NCBI GenBank assembly: GCA_017882165.1
Contig: JADGPZ010000011.1
Location: 1 to 38,869, forward strand
Source: Candidatus Kapaibacterium sp.
GTDB taxonomy: Bacteria; Bacteroidota; Ignavibacteria; Palsa-1295
Reading direction: 5' to 3'
DNA length: 38,869 nucleotides
Part shown: positions 6,200 through 14,696 of the stretch, piece by piece
How positions within the stretch are numbered: the first letter of the stretch is position 1
How the letters are laid out: each line of letters opens with the position of its first letter
Position numbers and translations under genes: made by a program
Notes under the pieces: model-generated
What the model was told of the DNA's origin: nothing
Databases searched by the model: none
Seen by the model: only the letters and a program-made list of their open reading frames with translations

Positions 6200-8971
6200 T
6201 CACCGCTGGATTGAGATGCTCCGTGTTTGGACAAACCCGCCGGAGGAAATCCGCAGGTAGTAGATTCCCTCGGCCAATGAACTGACATCGAGCGTCACCG
6301 GATCATGTAGGGACGTACTGCGCACGTCCTGCACCGGAATAACAGCGCGCCCCAGGGCATCGTACATCTTGACACTGAGGGCGGCGGGAGCATCGCCTAC
6401 GATGCCGCCACCCACCACGCGCACCTCAATCTCCGACTGCGCCGGATTTGGCCGGATGCTCTCGATTGTAAACGAACCTGACGAGAGGAGTCCCTGCACC
6501 GGACGATCGCCACACGACGCAATGTAATAGAACACAGCGCCGGAGTCGTCGATCGAGTTGATGCAGTCTGCGGCGGGTCCGGGCACTTTGTCGAACGTCA
6601 CATTCGAAAGCGTGAGTGCGCTGCTGCTCGAATCGGCGAGATAGACTTTGAATGTCAGCACGCCGATCGTATCGCGTGGCGCAGTGCTTCCAGCCTGCGG
6701 AATGGGGGAAAGGTCGAAATGCTGCACTTGCGCGGTGGTGGGCCCGCTCGTACTTGTCGGCATCAGTCCGGTGCCAGCGAAGCTCAACAGATCGTCATCG
6801 TGCGTGAGATCGAAGTGCAACCCCGATATGGGTAGGGCTGCACCGCTGGGAAGGCCGTCATCGAGGATCACATAAACCGTCACGATCTGTCCAGGCTTCG
6901 CGCTGTCCGGATGAGAAAGCACGAGTGAAAGCTGGCCCGGATAGGCGATGCTCGTCGTTAGCGGAATCGGCGAAAACGCGCTCTGCGAGTTGCTGCGGAA
7001 AGTGAGTAGCGCGTTGATATTCGCGGGCTTCCCCGTCGTGTCTGGGATGGCTGTCAGCCGAACTTTCGTCGAAGTGCCGCCCAGGATCACAAGCGGATAG
7101 GTCGTATCGATCCGGTAGGTCCCGTTGGTCCCGCTGATGGTGTCCCCGTATACGAACAACGTATCGCAGCCAGCATTGTAGAGCGTGATCGTCGTATCAA
7201 GCTGCTCGCAGGGGTAGATCGTGTCGAACGCAAGAGCTGAGTCCAAAGAGAGCAGCGAAACACGCGGCCCTGCAGACATCCGGATCGGAATCCGCCGATA
7301 GAAAAATCCGAAATTTGTATCCTGACCCCAGGCGTGCGGGAAGTAATAGTAATCGTTCAGCGTGGAGTCGAGTCCGATATAATGACCAAAGATTGTCACA
7401 CTGTCCGAGACGTTGCTGGCGGCTCCCGACGAGTCGAACGAGAAGAACAGCGAATCATGGTAGCCTCTGCGTGCGGTATCCGGAGTCGACGTTACTAAGT
7501 GTAGCCGCCCAACGAGTGCATCAGGAATGCCGACCGAGTCGATCACAAGCGTCTGGCACGAATCGAGCTTCAGGAGTGCAGCCTCGGTATCGGGCCTGCA
7601 ATTGACAGTGAATGCGGGCGGCGGAACGATCCCTGCCGTTGGAATCGCGACGACGTGGACCGTCCGCGTTTCCGACCAGTCCGAGCACTGCCAATGATTG
7701 TCGAACTTGAGGACAACATTGCTGACCGGATGGTGCGGGTTATACGCGAGCCAAAAGGTATCGGCGACCTGAAGGGGCAAAGTGATGGACGTGGGACCTA
7801 CCAGAGAAAAATCACCGAAACTATCGCTCACGATGCTTACTTTTTCGGACACACTATCGACATCAGCCCAAAATGGAATCGGAATCCGCATCGCACTGCA
7901 CGTGGAGGTCAGTTCGAGCGGGATGTTGAATGTATCGTCCTGCATCAGCGGCGCGCCGTTCGAATCGGTCATACTCGGGCCACTATGGAGCATGTCATCG
8001 CCACCGGTGGTCGTCATCCACGGCTCCGTCCAGACAATCCAGGGAAAATTCGGAGACGGCCGAAACGTCCAGGGCATCACAACATGCTCCCCCATTGGAC
8101 CCCAGACGCACAGTGGAAGGTGGGCGCCCAGATCATCCCATCCCGCAGTGACGGTAATAATCGACTTCCAGGTGAGCCCATCATCTATCGAGCGATAGAG
8201 TCCCGGCTGGGAAACGATATAGGTCGTCGTGCTTGCGCCATACAGATACTCGGTCCCCGCACCGGAGCCAGTAACCACCGTCCGCCACGTTTGCCCCACA
8301 TCTGTCGAACGCCATGCGGTACCCCAGGAATTGGGACAGAGATAGACGTTCTGGCACCGATCGGCGAATGCGCCGGTACTGAACGAATCGACCATTGGAA
8401 CTCCGCTGGTGGTCCACGTCAGGCCCCCATCGCTGGAAATGAAAATATTTGCAGTGCCTTGTGCAATGCAGTGCAGTGTATCCAATCGAGCGAACACCTT
8501 CATGGGATTGGAGAGAATCCGAATGTTGCCCGAGGCATCGGCATAGACGTCGTTGGCGTTCGTGAGTTGGAGGCCCGAATAACTCCAGCTCTTACCGGAG
8601 TCCGTGGAGATGATGACATCGGCGTCCGTTGCGGCATAGAGCTTTCCCTGAATCGGGCGGATGGCTCTGACATTGGTGAAACCCGGCGGAATCATCGCGT
8701 CTTTCCAGAGACCAAATTTGTTCGCGATGTAGTAGATTCTTGCCCCACTCCCGGCAGTGGCCGCGACGCCATGCCTGGGGTCGAAGAAATGGATCGCGGT
8801 AAATATATTTGGGTAAACGTGATGACTGCTGTCACCGAGTCCACCGACTTCCTGCCACTCCGGCCAGGCGATGTCGCCCTGCGCTCGGGCGTTCTCTACT
8901 CCGAAGCTCGCAGCGCAAAAAAGCGCAGCGAGAGTCAGAAAAACACGGTTAACCCACATCGATTTTGCCAT
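6200..8971 (-). CDS. large secreted Asp-box protein with T9SS sorting domain
   Basis: This gene encodes 923 residues. The signal peptide is MAKSMWVNRVFLTLAALFCA ... ARAQ; a second ATG four codons later is also possible. Residues ~50-330 hold at least four Asp-box motifs (STDSGKSW, SSDGGLTW, STDVGQTW, SIDDGLTW), suggesting a Ycf48/sialidase-like propeller. Residues ~380-840 look like beta-sandwich repeats typical of large Bacteroidota surface proteins, including a stretch resembling cohesin-like modules (LSLVLSHPDSAKPGQIVTVY). The final ~85 residues (SIRPNPAQSEIEVRVV, MYDALGRAV, EGIYYLRISSG) are a type A T9SS sorting domain. It is probably an extracellular or surface protein whose ligand is unknown. 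It is divergent from pfkA. Confidence 0.85.
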   Translation of the reverse strand: MAKSMWVNRVFLTLAALFCAASFGVENARAQGDIAWPEWQEVGGLGDSSHHVYPNIFTAIHFFDPRHGVAATAGSGARIYYIANKFGLWKDAMIPPGFTNVRAIRPIQGKLYAATDADVIISTDSGKSWSYSGLQLTNANDVYADASGNIRILSNPMKVFARLDTLHCIAQGTANIFISSDGGLTWTTSGVPMVDSFSTGAFADRCQNVYLCPNSWGTAWRSTDVGQTWRTVVTGSGAGTEYLYGASTTTYIVSQPGLYRSIDDGLTWKSIITVTAGWDDLGAHLPLCVWGPMGEHVVMPWTFRPSPNFPWIVWTEPWMTTTGGDDMLHSGPSMTDSNGAPLMQDDTFNIPLELTSTCSAMRIPIPFWADVDSVSEKVSIVSDSFGDFSLVGPTSITLPLQVADTFWLAYNPHHPVSNVVLKFDNHWQCSDWSETRTVHVVAIPTAGIVPPPAFTVNCRPDTEAALLKLDSCQTLVIDSVGIPDALVGRLHLVTSTPDTARRGYHDSLFFSFDSSGAASNVSDSVTIFGHYIGLDSTLNDYYYFPHAWGQDTNFGFFYRRIPIRMSAGPRVSLLSLDSALAFDTIYPCEQLDTTITLYNAGCDTLFVYGDTISGTNGTYRIDTTYPLVILGGTSTKVRLTAIPDTTGKPANINALLTFRSNSQSAFSPIPLTTSIAYPGQLSLVLSHPDSAKPGQIVTVYVILDDGLPSGAALPISGLHFDLTHDDDLLSFAGTGLMPTSTSGPTTAQVQHFDLSPIPQAGSTAPRDTIGVLTFKVYLADSSSSALTLSNVTFDKVPGPAADCINSIDDSGAVFYYIASCGDRPVQGLLSSGSFTIESIRPNPAQSEIEVRVVGGGIVGDAPAALSVKMYDALGRAVIPVQDVRSTSLHDPVTLDVSSLAEGIYYLRISSGGFVQTRSISIQR

Positions 8972-9067
8972 TCTTCCGGTCTATGGTAAAAGAAGCCTAC
9001 CTTAAGAAGACCCACGAACTCCCAAAAGGTTACAGCCTAAGTAGAAAAAAAGTAAGCAAAGGCGCAA

Positions 9068-9101
9068 TTTCCATGAACGGCTTCAATATTCCTTAGTTTT
9101 G
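9068..9101 (+). promoter_or_regulatory. pfkA promoter candidate
   Basis: TAGTTTTG at 9094-9101 is a perfect TAnnTTTG -7 box. TTTC at 9068-9071 is a partial -33 box with a 22-nt spacer, slightly long. The start of transcription would fall at about 9106-9108, at the left end of the palindrome. Confidence 0.5.
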
Positions 9102-9105
9102 TGCA

Positions 9106-9129
9106 GATGAGATCATCGATGATCTCATC
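9106..9129. promoter_or_regulatory. perfect 24-bp palindrome ahead of pfkA
   Basis: GATGAGATCATC is followed directly by its exact reverse complement. TGTGCA (9100-9105) and TGCACA (9137-9142) can extend the pairing. The central 18 nt, AGATCATCGATGATCTCA, recur exactly at 11830-11847 before tolC. It may be an operator for a dimeric repressor overlapping the transcription start, or a 5' mRNA hairpin. Confidence 0.6.
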
Positions 9130-9143
9130 TCGGATTTGCACAT

Positions 9144-10124
9144 ATGATAGGAATGAACAGAATAGCAGTATTGACGAGCGGCGGGGACGCGCCGGGAATG
9201 AACGCCGCCATCCGGGCCGTAGTCCGGGCCGGCAGCGAGAAGGAAATGAAGATGTTCGGGGTCCGCGAGGGCTTCGAAGGGCTCATCGCGGGCAACGTGG
9301 TGCGGCTGCGCGCGCGCGATGTCGGCGGCGTGATCCAGTTCGGCGGGACCTTTCTCGGCAGTTCGCGCTCGGAAGCCTTCCTGACGGTTGAAGGCCGCGA
9401 GCGAGCGGTCCACAACATGCGCGAGTATAACATCGACGCGCTCGTCGTCATCGGCGGTAACGGCTCGCAGTGCGGCGCGTGGGAGCTTTCGAAGATGGGC
9501 TTTCCGGTCATCGGCATCGCATCGACGATCGACAACGATCTCTATGGGAGCGAAGTAACGCTCGGTGTTGACACCGCGCTGAACATCGCGCTCGAAGCGA
9601 TCGACCGGCTGAAGGTCACGGCGTCTTCGCACAAGCGCGCGATCTTGGTCGAAGTGATGGGCCGCAAGTGTGGCTATCTGGCGCTCATGTGCGCCATCGC
9701 CGGCGGCGCGGAGGCGGTCGTTATTCCCGAAGCTGAGACGACTCCCGAAGAAATTACAAGAGACATGGTGGATGCCTACCGTCGCGGGAAGAATCACGCG
9801 CTGGTCGTCGTGGCAGAGGGCGCGACGATGAACGCGACTGCACTGACCGCATACATTGATAAGCACAAGGAGGCGCTGGGCTTCACAACACGAACGACGA
9901 TCTTAGGTCATGTGCAGCGCGGCGGCGTCCCGAGCGCGTTCGATCGCATTCTCGCAGCGCGCTTCGGCGTGGCTGCCGTCGAGTGTCTGGCACGCGAGGA
10001 GAGCGGCGTGCTCATCGGTCTCAGCAAAGACGAGATCATCACGACGCCGCTCGAACACGTCGCAACTCGGAAGAAGGAGCTGGATCTGAGCTTATTCCAG
10101 ATGGCGCGGGTACTATCGACCTAA
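9144..10124 (+). CDS. pfkA: 6-phosphofructokinase
   Basis: This gene encodes 326 residues from ATG 9144. The second ATG at 9153 gives the usual opening MNRIAVLTSGGDAPGMN and may be the true start. The enzyme phosphorylates fructose 6-phosphate to fructose 1,6-bisphosphate in glycolysis, in the cytoplasm. Visible motifs are the nucleotide-binding GGDAPGMN (residues 13-20), catalytic T128-I-D130-N-D132 (STIDNDLYG), VEVMGRKCGY and LGHVQRGGVPSAFDR. The phosphoryl-donor loop reads IGGNGSQ with N106 where the E. coli enzyme has Asp103 (GGDGS). The rest of the site looks intact. The length fits the bacterial ATP-PFK group, but the donor (ATP or pyrophosphate) cannot be settled by eye. The gene converges on the ROK kinase gene 19 bp downstream, and its promoter region holds the palindrome. 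Confidence 0.92.
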   Translation: MIGMNRIAVLTSGGDAPGMNAAIRAVVRAGSEKEMKMFGVREGFEGLIAGNVVRLRARDVGGVIQFGGTFLGSSRSEAFLTVEGRERAVHNMREYNIDALVVIGGNGSQCGAWELSKMGFPVIGIASTIDNDLYGSEVTLGVDTALNIALEAIDRLKVTASSHKRAILVEVMGRKCGYLALMCAIAGGAEAVVIPEAETTPEEITRDMVDAYRRGKNHALVVVAEGATMNATALTAYIDKHKEALGFTTRTTILGHVQRGGVPSAFDRILAARFGVAAVECLAREESGVLIGLSKDEIITTPLEHVATRKKELDLSLFQMARVLST

Positions 10125-10132
10125 GCCACAGA

Positions 10133-10156
10133 GGATGGATAGATCATCCAGGTGAT
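10133..10156. repeat. small inverted repeats between pfkA and the ROK gene
   Basis: GGATG (10133-10137) can pair with CATCC (10145-10149), and GATCA (10142-10146) can pair with TGATC (10152-10156). The second resembles a spread-out version of the GATCATCGATGATC palindrome. It lies in the convergent 3' region, so it may simply be a weak terminator. Confidence 0.3.
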
Positions 10157-11103
10157 CGGTCATCCACCAGCATCGCTGCGCCGATCACACCGGCGTGGTT
10201 GCCCAGCGCGGCCTTGCGGACTTCAACATGTGGCTTGATGTTCGCCAGCACATTCGCGCGAAGCGTGCCCAGCGCGGAGTCGAATAGCACCGGACCCGCT
10301 TCGGCAACTCCGCCACCAAGAATGAAGACGTGCGTGTCGAGCAAATTCGCGACGTTCGCAAGCGCGCGACCAAGCAAAGTGCCTGCCTCCTCAAAGACGC
10401 TTCGGGCAAACGCGTCGCCCGCATCCATCGCATCAGCTATCAGTCTTGGCTTTAGCTCGCCTTGTGCCGCACGGAGCGTGGACACGATGGATGGATCCGC
10501 ATCGAGCTTCTTCTTGGTCCGCTCGGCGAGGTAGTGCAGGCCAACATAAGCCTCGATACATCCACGCGAGCCGCAGTTGCATGGCGGACCATTGAGATCG
10601 ATCGAGGTGTGGCCGAACTCCCCTGCCCCGCCGGATGCGCCGCGGTAGATTCCGGAGAACTCGCCTTCCGTTGACCACACGCAGCCACCAACACCGGTGC
10701 CGAGCGTCACGAGAAGGAAATGCGAGACTCCTTTGCCTGCGCCAAATCGCGCCTCGGCGAGCGCGGCAACTTTCGCGTCGTTATCCACTTCGATCCTCTC
10801 GAACTCTGGCAATGCTTCGGCGAGGTATGCTTTCAGCGGCTCCTCCTTCCAACCGACCAAGTTCGGCGGATAGCGGACGAGCGAACGATCGCGGTTCATC
10901 GCGCCGGGCACACCAACGCCCATACGAGCAATCTCAGGATATGCGCTTCGAATTTCACGAACTCGCTCGGCAAGCACATGCACAAGTTCTCGCGCGGAGC
11001 CTTTCGGCGTCGGGATTGCGGACTCTGCTTCGATCACGCCCGCGTCGGAGACCACGGCGAGCTTGATCGTCGTCGCGCCAATATCAACGCCGAGAGTTCG
11101 CAC
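10144..11103 (-). CDS. ROK-family sugar kinase, glucokinase-like
   Basis: This gene encodes 319 residues from a GTG at 11103. The frame is open further upstream, but that part overlaps the CusF-like gene and has no ROK sequence, whereas the GTG start gives the expected VRTLGVDIGATTIKLAVVSD phosphate-binding opening. Further motifs are catalytic D109 (EVDNDAKVA), LGTGVGGCV, GEFGHTSI with zinc ligand H165, and the ROK zinc cluster C175-x-C177-x4-C182 (PPCNCGSRGCIEAY). These mark it as a sugar kinase (glucose or a related hexose) and not a repressor, since there is no N-terminal HTH. It starts 5 bp after the CusF-like gene on the same strand, so the two are probably cotranscribed. It converges with pfkA, fitting a small sugar-phosphorylation neighbourhood. 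The exact substrate is unknown. Confidence 0.88.
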   Translation of the reverse strand: MRTLGVDIGATTIKLAVVSDAGVIEAESAIPTPKGSARELVHVLAERVREIRSAYPEIARMGVGVPGAMNRDRSLVRYPPNLVGWKEEPLKAYLAEALPEFERIEVDNDAKVAALAEARFGAGKGVSHFLLVTLGTGVGGCVWSTEGEFSGIYRGASGGAGEFGHTSIDLNGPPCNCGSRGCIEAYVGLHYLAERTKKKLDADPSIVSTLRAAQGELKPRLIADAMDAGDAFARSVFEEAGTLLGRALANVANLLDTHVFILGGGVAEAGPVLFDSALGTLRANVLANIKPHVEVRKAALGNHAGVIGAAMLVDDRSPG

Positions 11104-11108
11104 GGTGG

Positions 11109-11465
11109 TTATTTGTGCAGCTTCTCGATTGCCGAGACGATAAACGTCCCGGTCGCAGGCTCCTGCAGTGTAAACTTGACGGAATCGCCGGCAACGAGGC
11201 CATGCGCCAGCTCTGGCCGCGCGAGCGTGTACTCCATCGACATCGCTTCCATGATGCCCGGAATGTCGTTGTGGTTCAGCGTAATCGTGTGCAGCGTGGT
11301 ATCGAAGCCTTCCACTTTGCCTAAGCCCGTGCCCTGCTTGACGGGTGCTGCTGGCACCGTAGGCACTGCGGTGGAGTCTGTCGCGCTCGATTGGCCGGTG
11401 TTCTTCGAACATGCAGCAAGCGTCAGCAACGTAGCTGCCGCGAGTAATATGGTGAGTTTATTCAT
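11109..11465 (-). CDS. CusF-like copper-binding lipoprotein
   Basis: This gene encodes about 118 residues from the ATG at 11465, giving MNKLTILLAAATLLTLAAC with the acylated cysteine at residue 19. An ATG six codons upstream is less likely. After a Ser/Thr/Pro-rich linker, the C-terminal ~75 residues match the small CusF beta-barrel: GKVEGFDTTLHTITLNHNDI, then PGIMEAMSMEYTL. H and the M-x-M pair match three of the Cu(I) ligands of E. coli CusF (H36, M47, M49); the tryptophan at position 44 is not present. It would sit in the periplasm facing a membrane and bind Cu(I) or Ag(I). It shares a transcript with the ROK kinase and lies divergently from the TolC efflux operon, so a metal-efflux link is possible but unproven. 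Confidence 0.8.
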   Translation of the reverse strand: MNKLTILLAAATLLTLAACSKNTGQSSATDSTAVPTVPAAPVKQGTGLGKVEGFDTTLHTITLNHNDIPGIMEAMSMEYTLARPELAHGLVAGDSVKFTLQEPATGTFIVSAIEKLHK

Positions 11466-11829
11466 GCGCCACATAAAAGCCAAGCGGGGAGGATAGTTTC
11501 ACAACACCCGTCAGTCATGCGCCAGTAGCATCCTGTCCGCGCTCCTAGGGATCATGAAGCCGCTTGCGGATTGTTACACCTTATTCATCCTGGCCGTAGG
11601 CGAAACAGTGGCGAGCCGGAGCGGAAGCGACCCTCCCGGCGTTTGATGGCACTTGATTCGGGATGGTGAGCATCGCAGGCGATGAGATTCGTTGGCGATG
11701 CGGGTCATCCCGGTGGATTCATTTTCCTGCTCACTGGCGTAACAAATCCGGCGTTTTTCGTCTAAAAGCACGAACTCGCAACTCTATCCGTCAAAAGTGC
11801 TCGAAATCTCGACTTCATGCGCAGCTCTT
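11466..11829. other. 364-bp divergent intergenic region between the CusF-like gene and tolC
   Basis: I see no gene. A 65-codon minus-strand frame (11574-11771) looks like repeat-derived sequence and is not called. The region holds the imperfect inverted repeat at 11659-11712 and presumably promoters for both flanking genes, but I find no clear TAnnTTTG box. Confidence 0.5.
11659..11712. repeat. imperfect nested inverted repeat
   Basis: CGGGATG (11659-11665) pairs with CATCCCG (11706-11712) and GCATCGC (11670-11676) pairs with GCGATGC (11695-11701). Two G-U pairs and two mismatches lie between the arms. It could be an interspersed repeat or an operator between the two divergent genes. Confidence 0.4.
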
Positions 11830-11847
11830 AGATCATCGATGATCTCA
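11830..11847. promoter_or_regulatory. palindrome abutting the tolC start, shared with pfkA
   Basis: AGATCATCGATGATCTCA is identical to the core of the palindrome before pfkA (9110-9127); its first 16 nt are perfectly self-complementary. It ends directly at the tolC ATG (11848). A bound repressor, or a hairpin in the mRNA here, would interfere with initiation. Confidence 0.6.
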
Positions 11848-13290
11848 ATGAAAGCAGTTCTCTCCATTCTCCTTCTGTCCGTGTTCAGCTCACTGGCCGC
11901 CGCACAGGTGACGTCAAGCGGGGGCGCTGGCCCGAGCCAATCGACACCGAGCGCGTCGGCCGTACCGCAAACGCTGACGCTCGACGCGGCGATCACGGCC
12001 GCGATCCAGCGCAACTACACCATCCGCACCGCTGCGAACACTTCACGACGCGATGAGTTGGAAGTCAACCGGTCGAAATCAAATTTGCTTCCAAGCGTCA
12101 ACGCTTCGGGGAGTTGGGGATATAACTACTCGCTCGCTCCACTCGCTACGCGGACCTATATCGCGGGAGGCGATACGGTCCTCATAAGCGGAGTCCCGTA
12201 TGGGGTTCCTGTCAACCAAGTTATCACACCGGCCGGTTCGCATTCGCTCAGCTATAATGCGGGCGCCAGCTTCAATATTTTCAATGGCGGCTCGGACGCG
12301 GCGCGCATCAATGCAGCCGAAGCCTCACTCGAAGGCTCGCGCAATACCCTCCAATGGACCCGGCAGGAGATCGCATTCAATGTTACAAGCGCATTCCTCA
12401 ACGTGCTTCGCACGAACGAACTTGTCGACGCCGCGAACAAAACGCTTGCCGAGGGCCTCGCGCAGTTCGATCTCATTCACGGTAAGTATCAGGCAGGCGT
12501 GGTTCCGATCGGGCAGGTCTATCAGCAGCAGGCCATCGTCGGGCAGGACTCGCTCGGACTGATCCAGGCGCAGAACAATTACGAGAATGCCAAGGCCGAC
12601 GTGCTGTTCCTCCTCAATGTTTCCCCGAACGAGTACAACAACTATAGCTTTTCGGTCGCAGGCATCGACACCTCCATCTCTCCGGCTGCGCGCGCGGAGG
12701 TTGACATGAATGTGACGAATACCCGGCTGAACGGGGTGATCGATAACCGTCCGGACATCCTTGCAGAGCGGCAGACGATCCAAGCGCTTGAATACAATAT
12801 CGACATCACGCGGGGCGCACTGCTACCGCGGCTCGACGCGACGGCCGGCTTTGGCGGCTCAGGGGCAGACGCCGACCTCACACGAGTCCATATAGATAAC
12901 CGGCTGAATGCCGGACTCACTCTCTCCATTCCCATCTTCGACAAGATGCAGAATCGGCTCGCGATCGAGGAGCAGGAGGTCGATGTCGAAACGCAGCGCA
13001 TTCAGCTCGAGCAAGCCGTGCAACAGATCCGAAGCGATGCGGCAAAAGCGGTGAACAATCTTCAGGCGGCCAGCAAGGCGCTCGATGCAACAGAGACTGG
13101 AATGACCGCCGCCGACGAAAGTCTTCGCCTTGCTCAGGAGCGAATGCGCGTAGGTGCCGGCACGCAGGTCGATGTCATCATTGCCGAGGCTGCCTCCGAG
13201 ACCGCGCGGACGAACCGCGTCAATGCCAAGTATAATTACGTACTGGCACAGCGTCAGCTTGCCTACACACTCGGGCAGTGGAAGTATTAA
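11848..13290 (+). CDS. TolC-family outer-membrane efflux protein
   Basis: This gene encodes 480 residues from the ATG at 11848, chosen because it starts the signal peptide MKAVLSILLLSVFSSLAAAQ. Upstream in-frame codons run through the palindrome and are unlikely to be translated. The mature protein has the two-fold repeated OEP layout: TLTLDAAITAAIQRNYTIRT, then a long helical region, and a second half with LIQAQNNYENAKADVLFLLN and ERMRVGAGTQVDVIIAEAA. A trimer would form a beta-barrel in the outer membrane and a helical tunnel into the periplasm. It is the first gene of a tight operon with an adaptor (29-bp gap), an ABC ATPase and two permeases, so it is probably the exit duct of a MacAB-type pump. 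The substrate is unknown. Confidence 0.9.
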   Translation: MKAVLSILLLSVFSSLAAAQVTSSGGAGPSQSTPSASAVPQTLTLDAAITAAIQRNYTIRTAANTSRRDELEVNRSKSNLLPSVNASGSWGYNYSLAPLATRTYIAGGDTVLISGVPYGVPVNQVITPAGSHSLSYNAGASFNIFNGGSDAARINAAEASLEGSRNTLQWTRQEIAFNVTSAFLNVLRTNELVDAANKTLAEGLAQFDLIHGKYQAGVVPIGQVYQQQAIVGQDSLGLIQAQNNYENAKADVLFLLNVSPNEYNNYSFSVAGIDTSISPAARAEVDMNVTNTRLNGVIDNRPDILAERQTIQALEYNIDITRGALLPRLDATAGFGGSGADADLTRVHIDNRLNAGLTLSIPIFDKMQNRLAIEEQEVDVETQRIQLEQAVQQIRSDAAKAVNNLQAASKALDATETGMTAADESLRLAQERMRVGAGTQVDVIIAEAASETARTNRVNAKYNYVLAQRQLAYTLGQWKY

Positions 13291-13319
13291 CGTAGAGTAT
13301 TAAACGATCGGGTAGAAGT

Positions 13320-14684
13320 ATGGCAGTCGGTACAAAACGCGGAATGGAAATGCCAGCGGCGGGAGCGAACGGTGCGAGCGCGCAGCCAGTGCTCAACCAA
13401 ACGCTGGAAGCCAGACGGAAAAAGCGCCGCCGCACGCGGACGATTATCATGATCGCGGGCGGAGTCGTCCTCATTATGATCATCGTGGCGCTTGCGACTG
13501 GCGGCAAGGAGAAGCCGATCACGGTGCAGACCGAGAAAGTCGGGCGACATACGATCACAGAGGTCGTGCAGGCAACCGGCAAGATCCAGCCGGAGGTGCA
13601 GGTAAAAGTCTCGCCAGAAGTACCGGGCGAGATCATCGAGTTGCCGTTCAAAGAAGGCGACCACGTGAAAAAGGGCGATCTGCTGGCCAAGATTAAGCCG
13701 ACGACGTTTGAATATCAATATGCCGGCGCCGAAGCGCAGCTCAATTCCGCTAAGGCGCAAGCCGAACAGCAGCGCGCTACAATGATCCAGGGCGAGCAGG
13801 ACCTCAAGCGTGGCCAGACGTTACTTGCACAGCACTTGATCTCCGAGCAAGATTTCGACGCACTCAAAGCGAAGCACGATGCCGCCGAGGCCGGCATGAA
13901 TTCCGCGAACTACCAAGCCGCCGCTGCCACGAGCCAAATGCGGCAATTCCAGGAGGCACTTCGTAAGACCAGTGTGCTTTCGCCGATGAACGGCGTCATC
14001 ACCTCGCTCGTGTCGCAGCTTGGCGAGAAGGTTGTCGGAACCAGCTCCTTCGCCGGCACCGAAATGATGACCGTCAGCGACCTGACCGTGATGAACGCAA
14101 TGGTCGATGTCGACGAGAACGACGTGGTCAACATCAAGCTTGGCGACAACGTAAAGATCTCCATCGACGCGTTTCCAAAACAGATTTTCAGCGGCAAAGT
14201 TGTCGAGATCGCCAACAGCGCGAAGCTCACCGGCACAGGCACACAGGATCAGTCAACTAATTTCACGGTCAAGGTTCGGCTCGATGATTTCGGCGCTGCC
14301 GATCTTCGTCCGGGTATGACCTGCACCTCACGTATCGAGACGCAGACAAAAGAGAATGTGATCGCGGTCCCGCTGCTTTCCGTGACGCGGCGCGATAACG
14401 ATGATGCAAAGGCCGCCGACTCCGTGAAGAAAGTCCGTGAATCAAACAAGGGCGAGTTTCACGAAGGCGATGAGACCCCGACAATTGTCTTCTCCGTCGT
14501 GAAGGGCGAAGCCAAGAAAGTGCATGTCAAAACCGGTATTTCAGATAATGCCTATGTCGAAATCCTCTCGGGTCTGCAAGGCGGCGAAGAGGTCATCAAG
14601 GGCAACTTCCGAGCCGTCTCGAAGGACTTGGATGACAGCAAAAAAGTGAAAGTCGATAATTCGGGGAAAACCGTCGGAGATTAG
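13320..14684 (+). CDS. periplasmic adaptor (HlyD/MacA-like membrane fusion protein)
   Basis: This gene encodes 454 residues. A basic N-terminus (RRKKRRRTRT) precedes one membrane segment at ~41-59 (IIMIAGGVVLIMIIVALATG). Next comes a lipoyl-like half (VVQATGKIQPEVQVKVSPEV, PGEIIELPFKEGDHVKKGDL), then a coiled-coil hairpin at ~130-210 rich in Ala/Gln, then the second lipoyl half (VLSPMNGVITSLVSQLGEKV) and beta-barrel domains. It would bridge the inner-membrane permeases to the TolC-like channel, as MacA does. It is 12 bp from the ATPase gene. The insert between the beta-barrel and membrane-proximal domains (DDAKAADSVKKVRESNKGEF) is charged and probably flexible. Confidence 0.9.
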   Translation: MAVGTKRGMEMPAAGANGASAQPVLNQTLEARRKKRRRTRTIIMIAGGVVLIMIIVALATGGKEKPITVQTEKVGRHTITEVVQATGKIQPEVQVKVSPEVPGEIIELPFKEGDHVKKGDLLAKIKPTTFEYQYAGAEAQLNSAKAQAEQQRATMIQGEQDLKRGQTLLAQHLISEQDFDALKAKHDAAEAGMNSANYQAAAATSQMRQFQEALRKTSVLSPMNGVITSLVSQLGEKVVGTSSFAGTEMMTVSDLTVMNAMVDVDENDVVNIKLGDNVKISIDAFPKQIFSGKVVEIANSAKLTGTGTQDQSTNFTVKVRLDDFGAADLRPGMTCTSRIETQTKENVIAVPLLSVTRRDNDDAKAADSVKKVRESNKGEFHEGDETPTIVFSVVKGEAKKVHVKTGISDNAYVEILSGLQGGEEVIKGNFRAVSKDLDDSKKVKVDNSGKTVGD

Positions 14685-14696
14685 CTTCGGAATCGG

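Noticed and set aside
5921-6214. 97-codon plus-strand frame
   Set aside because: It shows no domain, no start signal and overlaps the 3' end of the next gene.
7655-8989. 444-codon plus-strand frame
   Set aside because: It is antisense to the large Asp-box gene, has no recognisable domain and is rich in Arg/Gly/Pro from reading a GC-rich gene backwards.
11104-11412. N-terminal extension of the ROK kinase
   Set aside because: It lies in an alternative frame of the CusF-like gene; the GTG at 11103 gives a full family-length protein.
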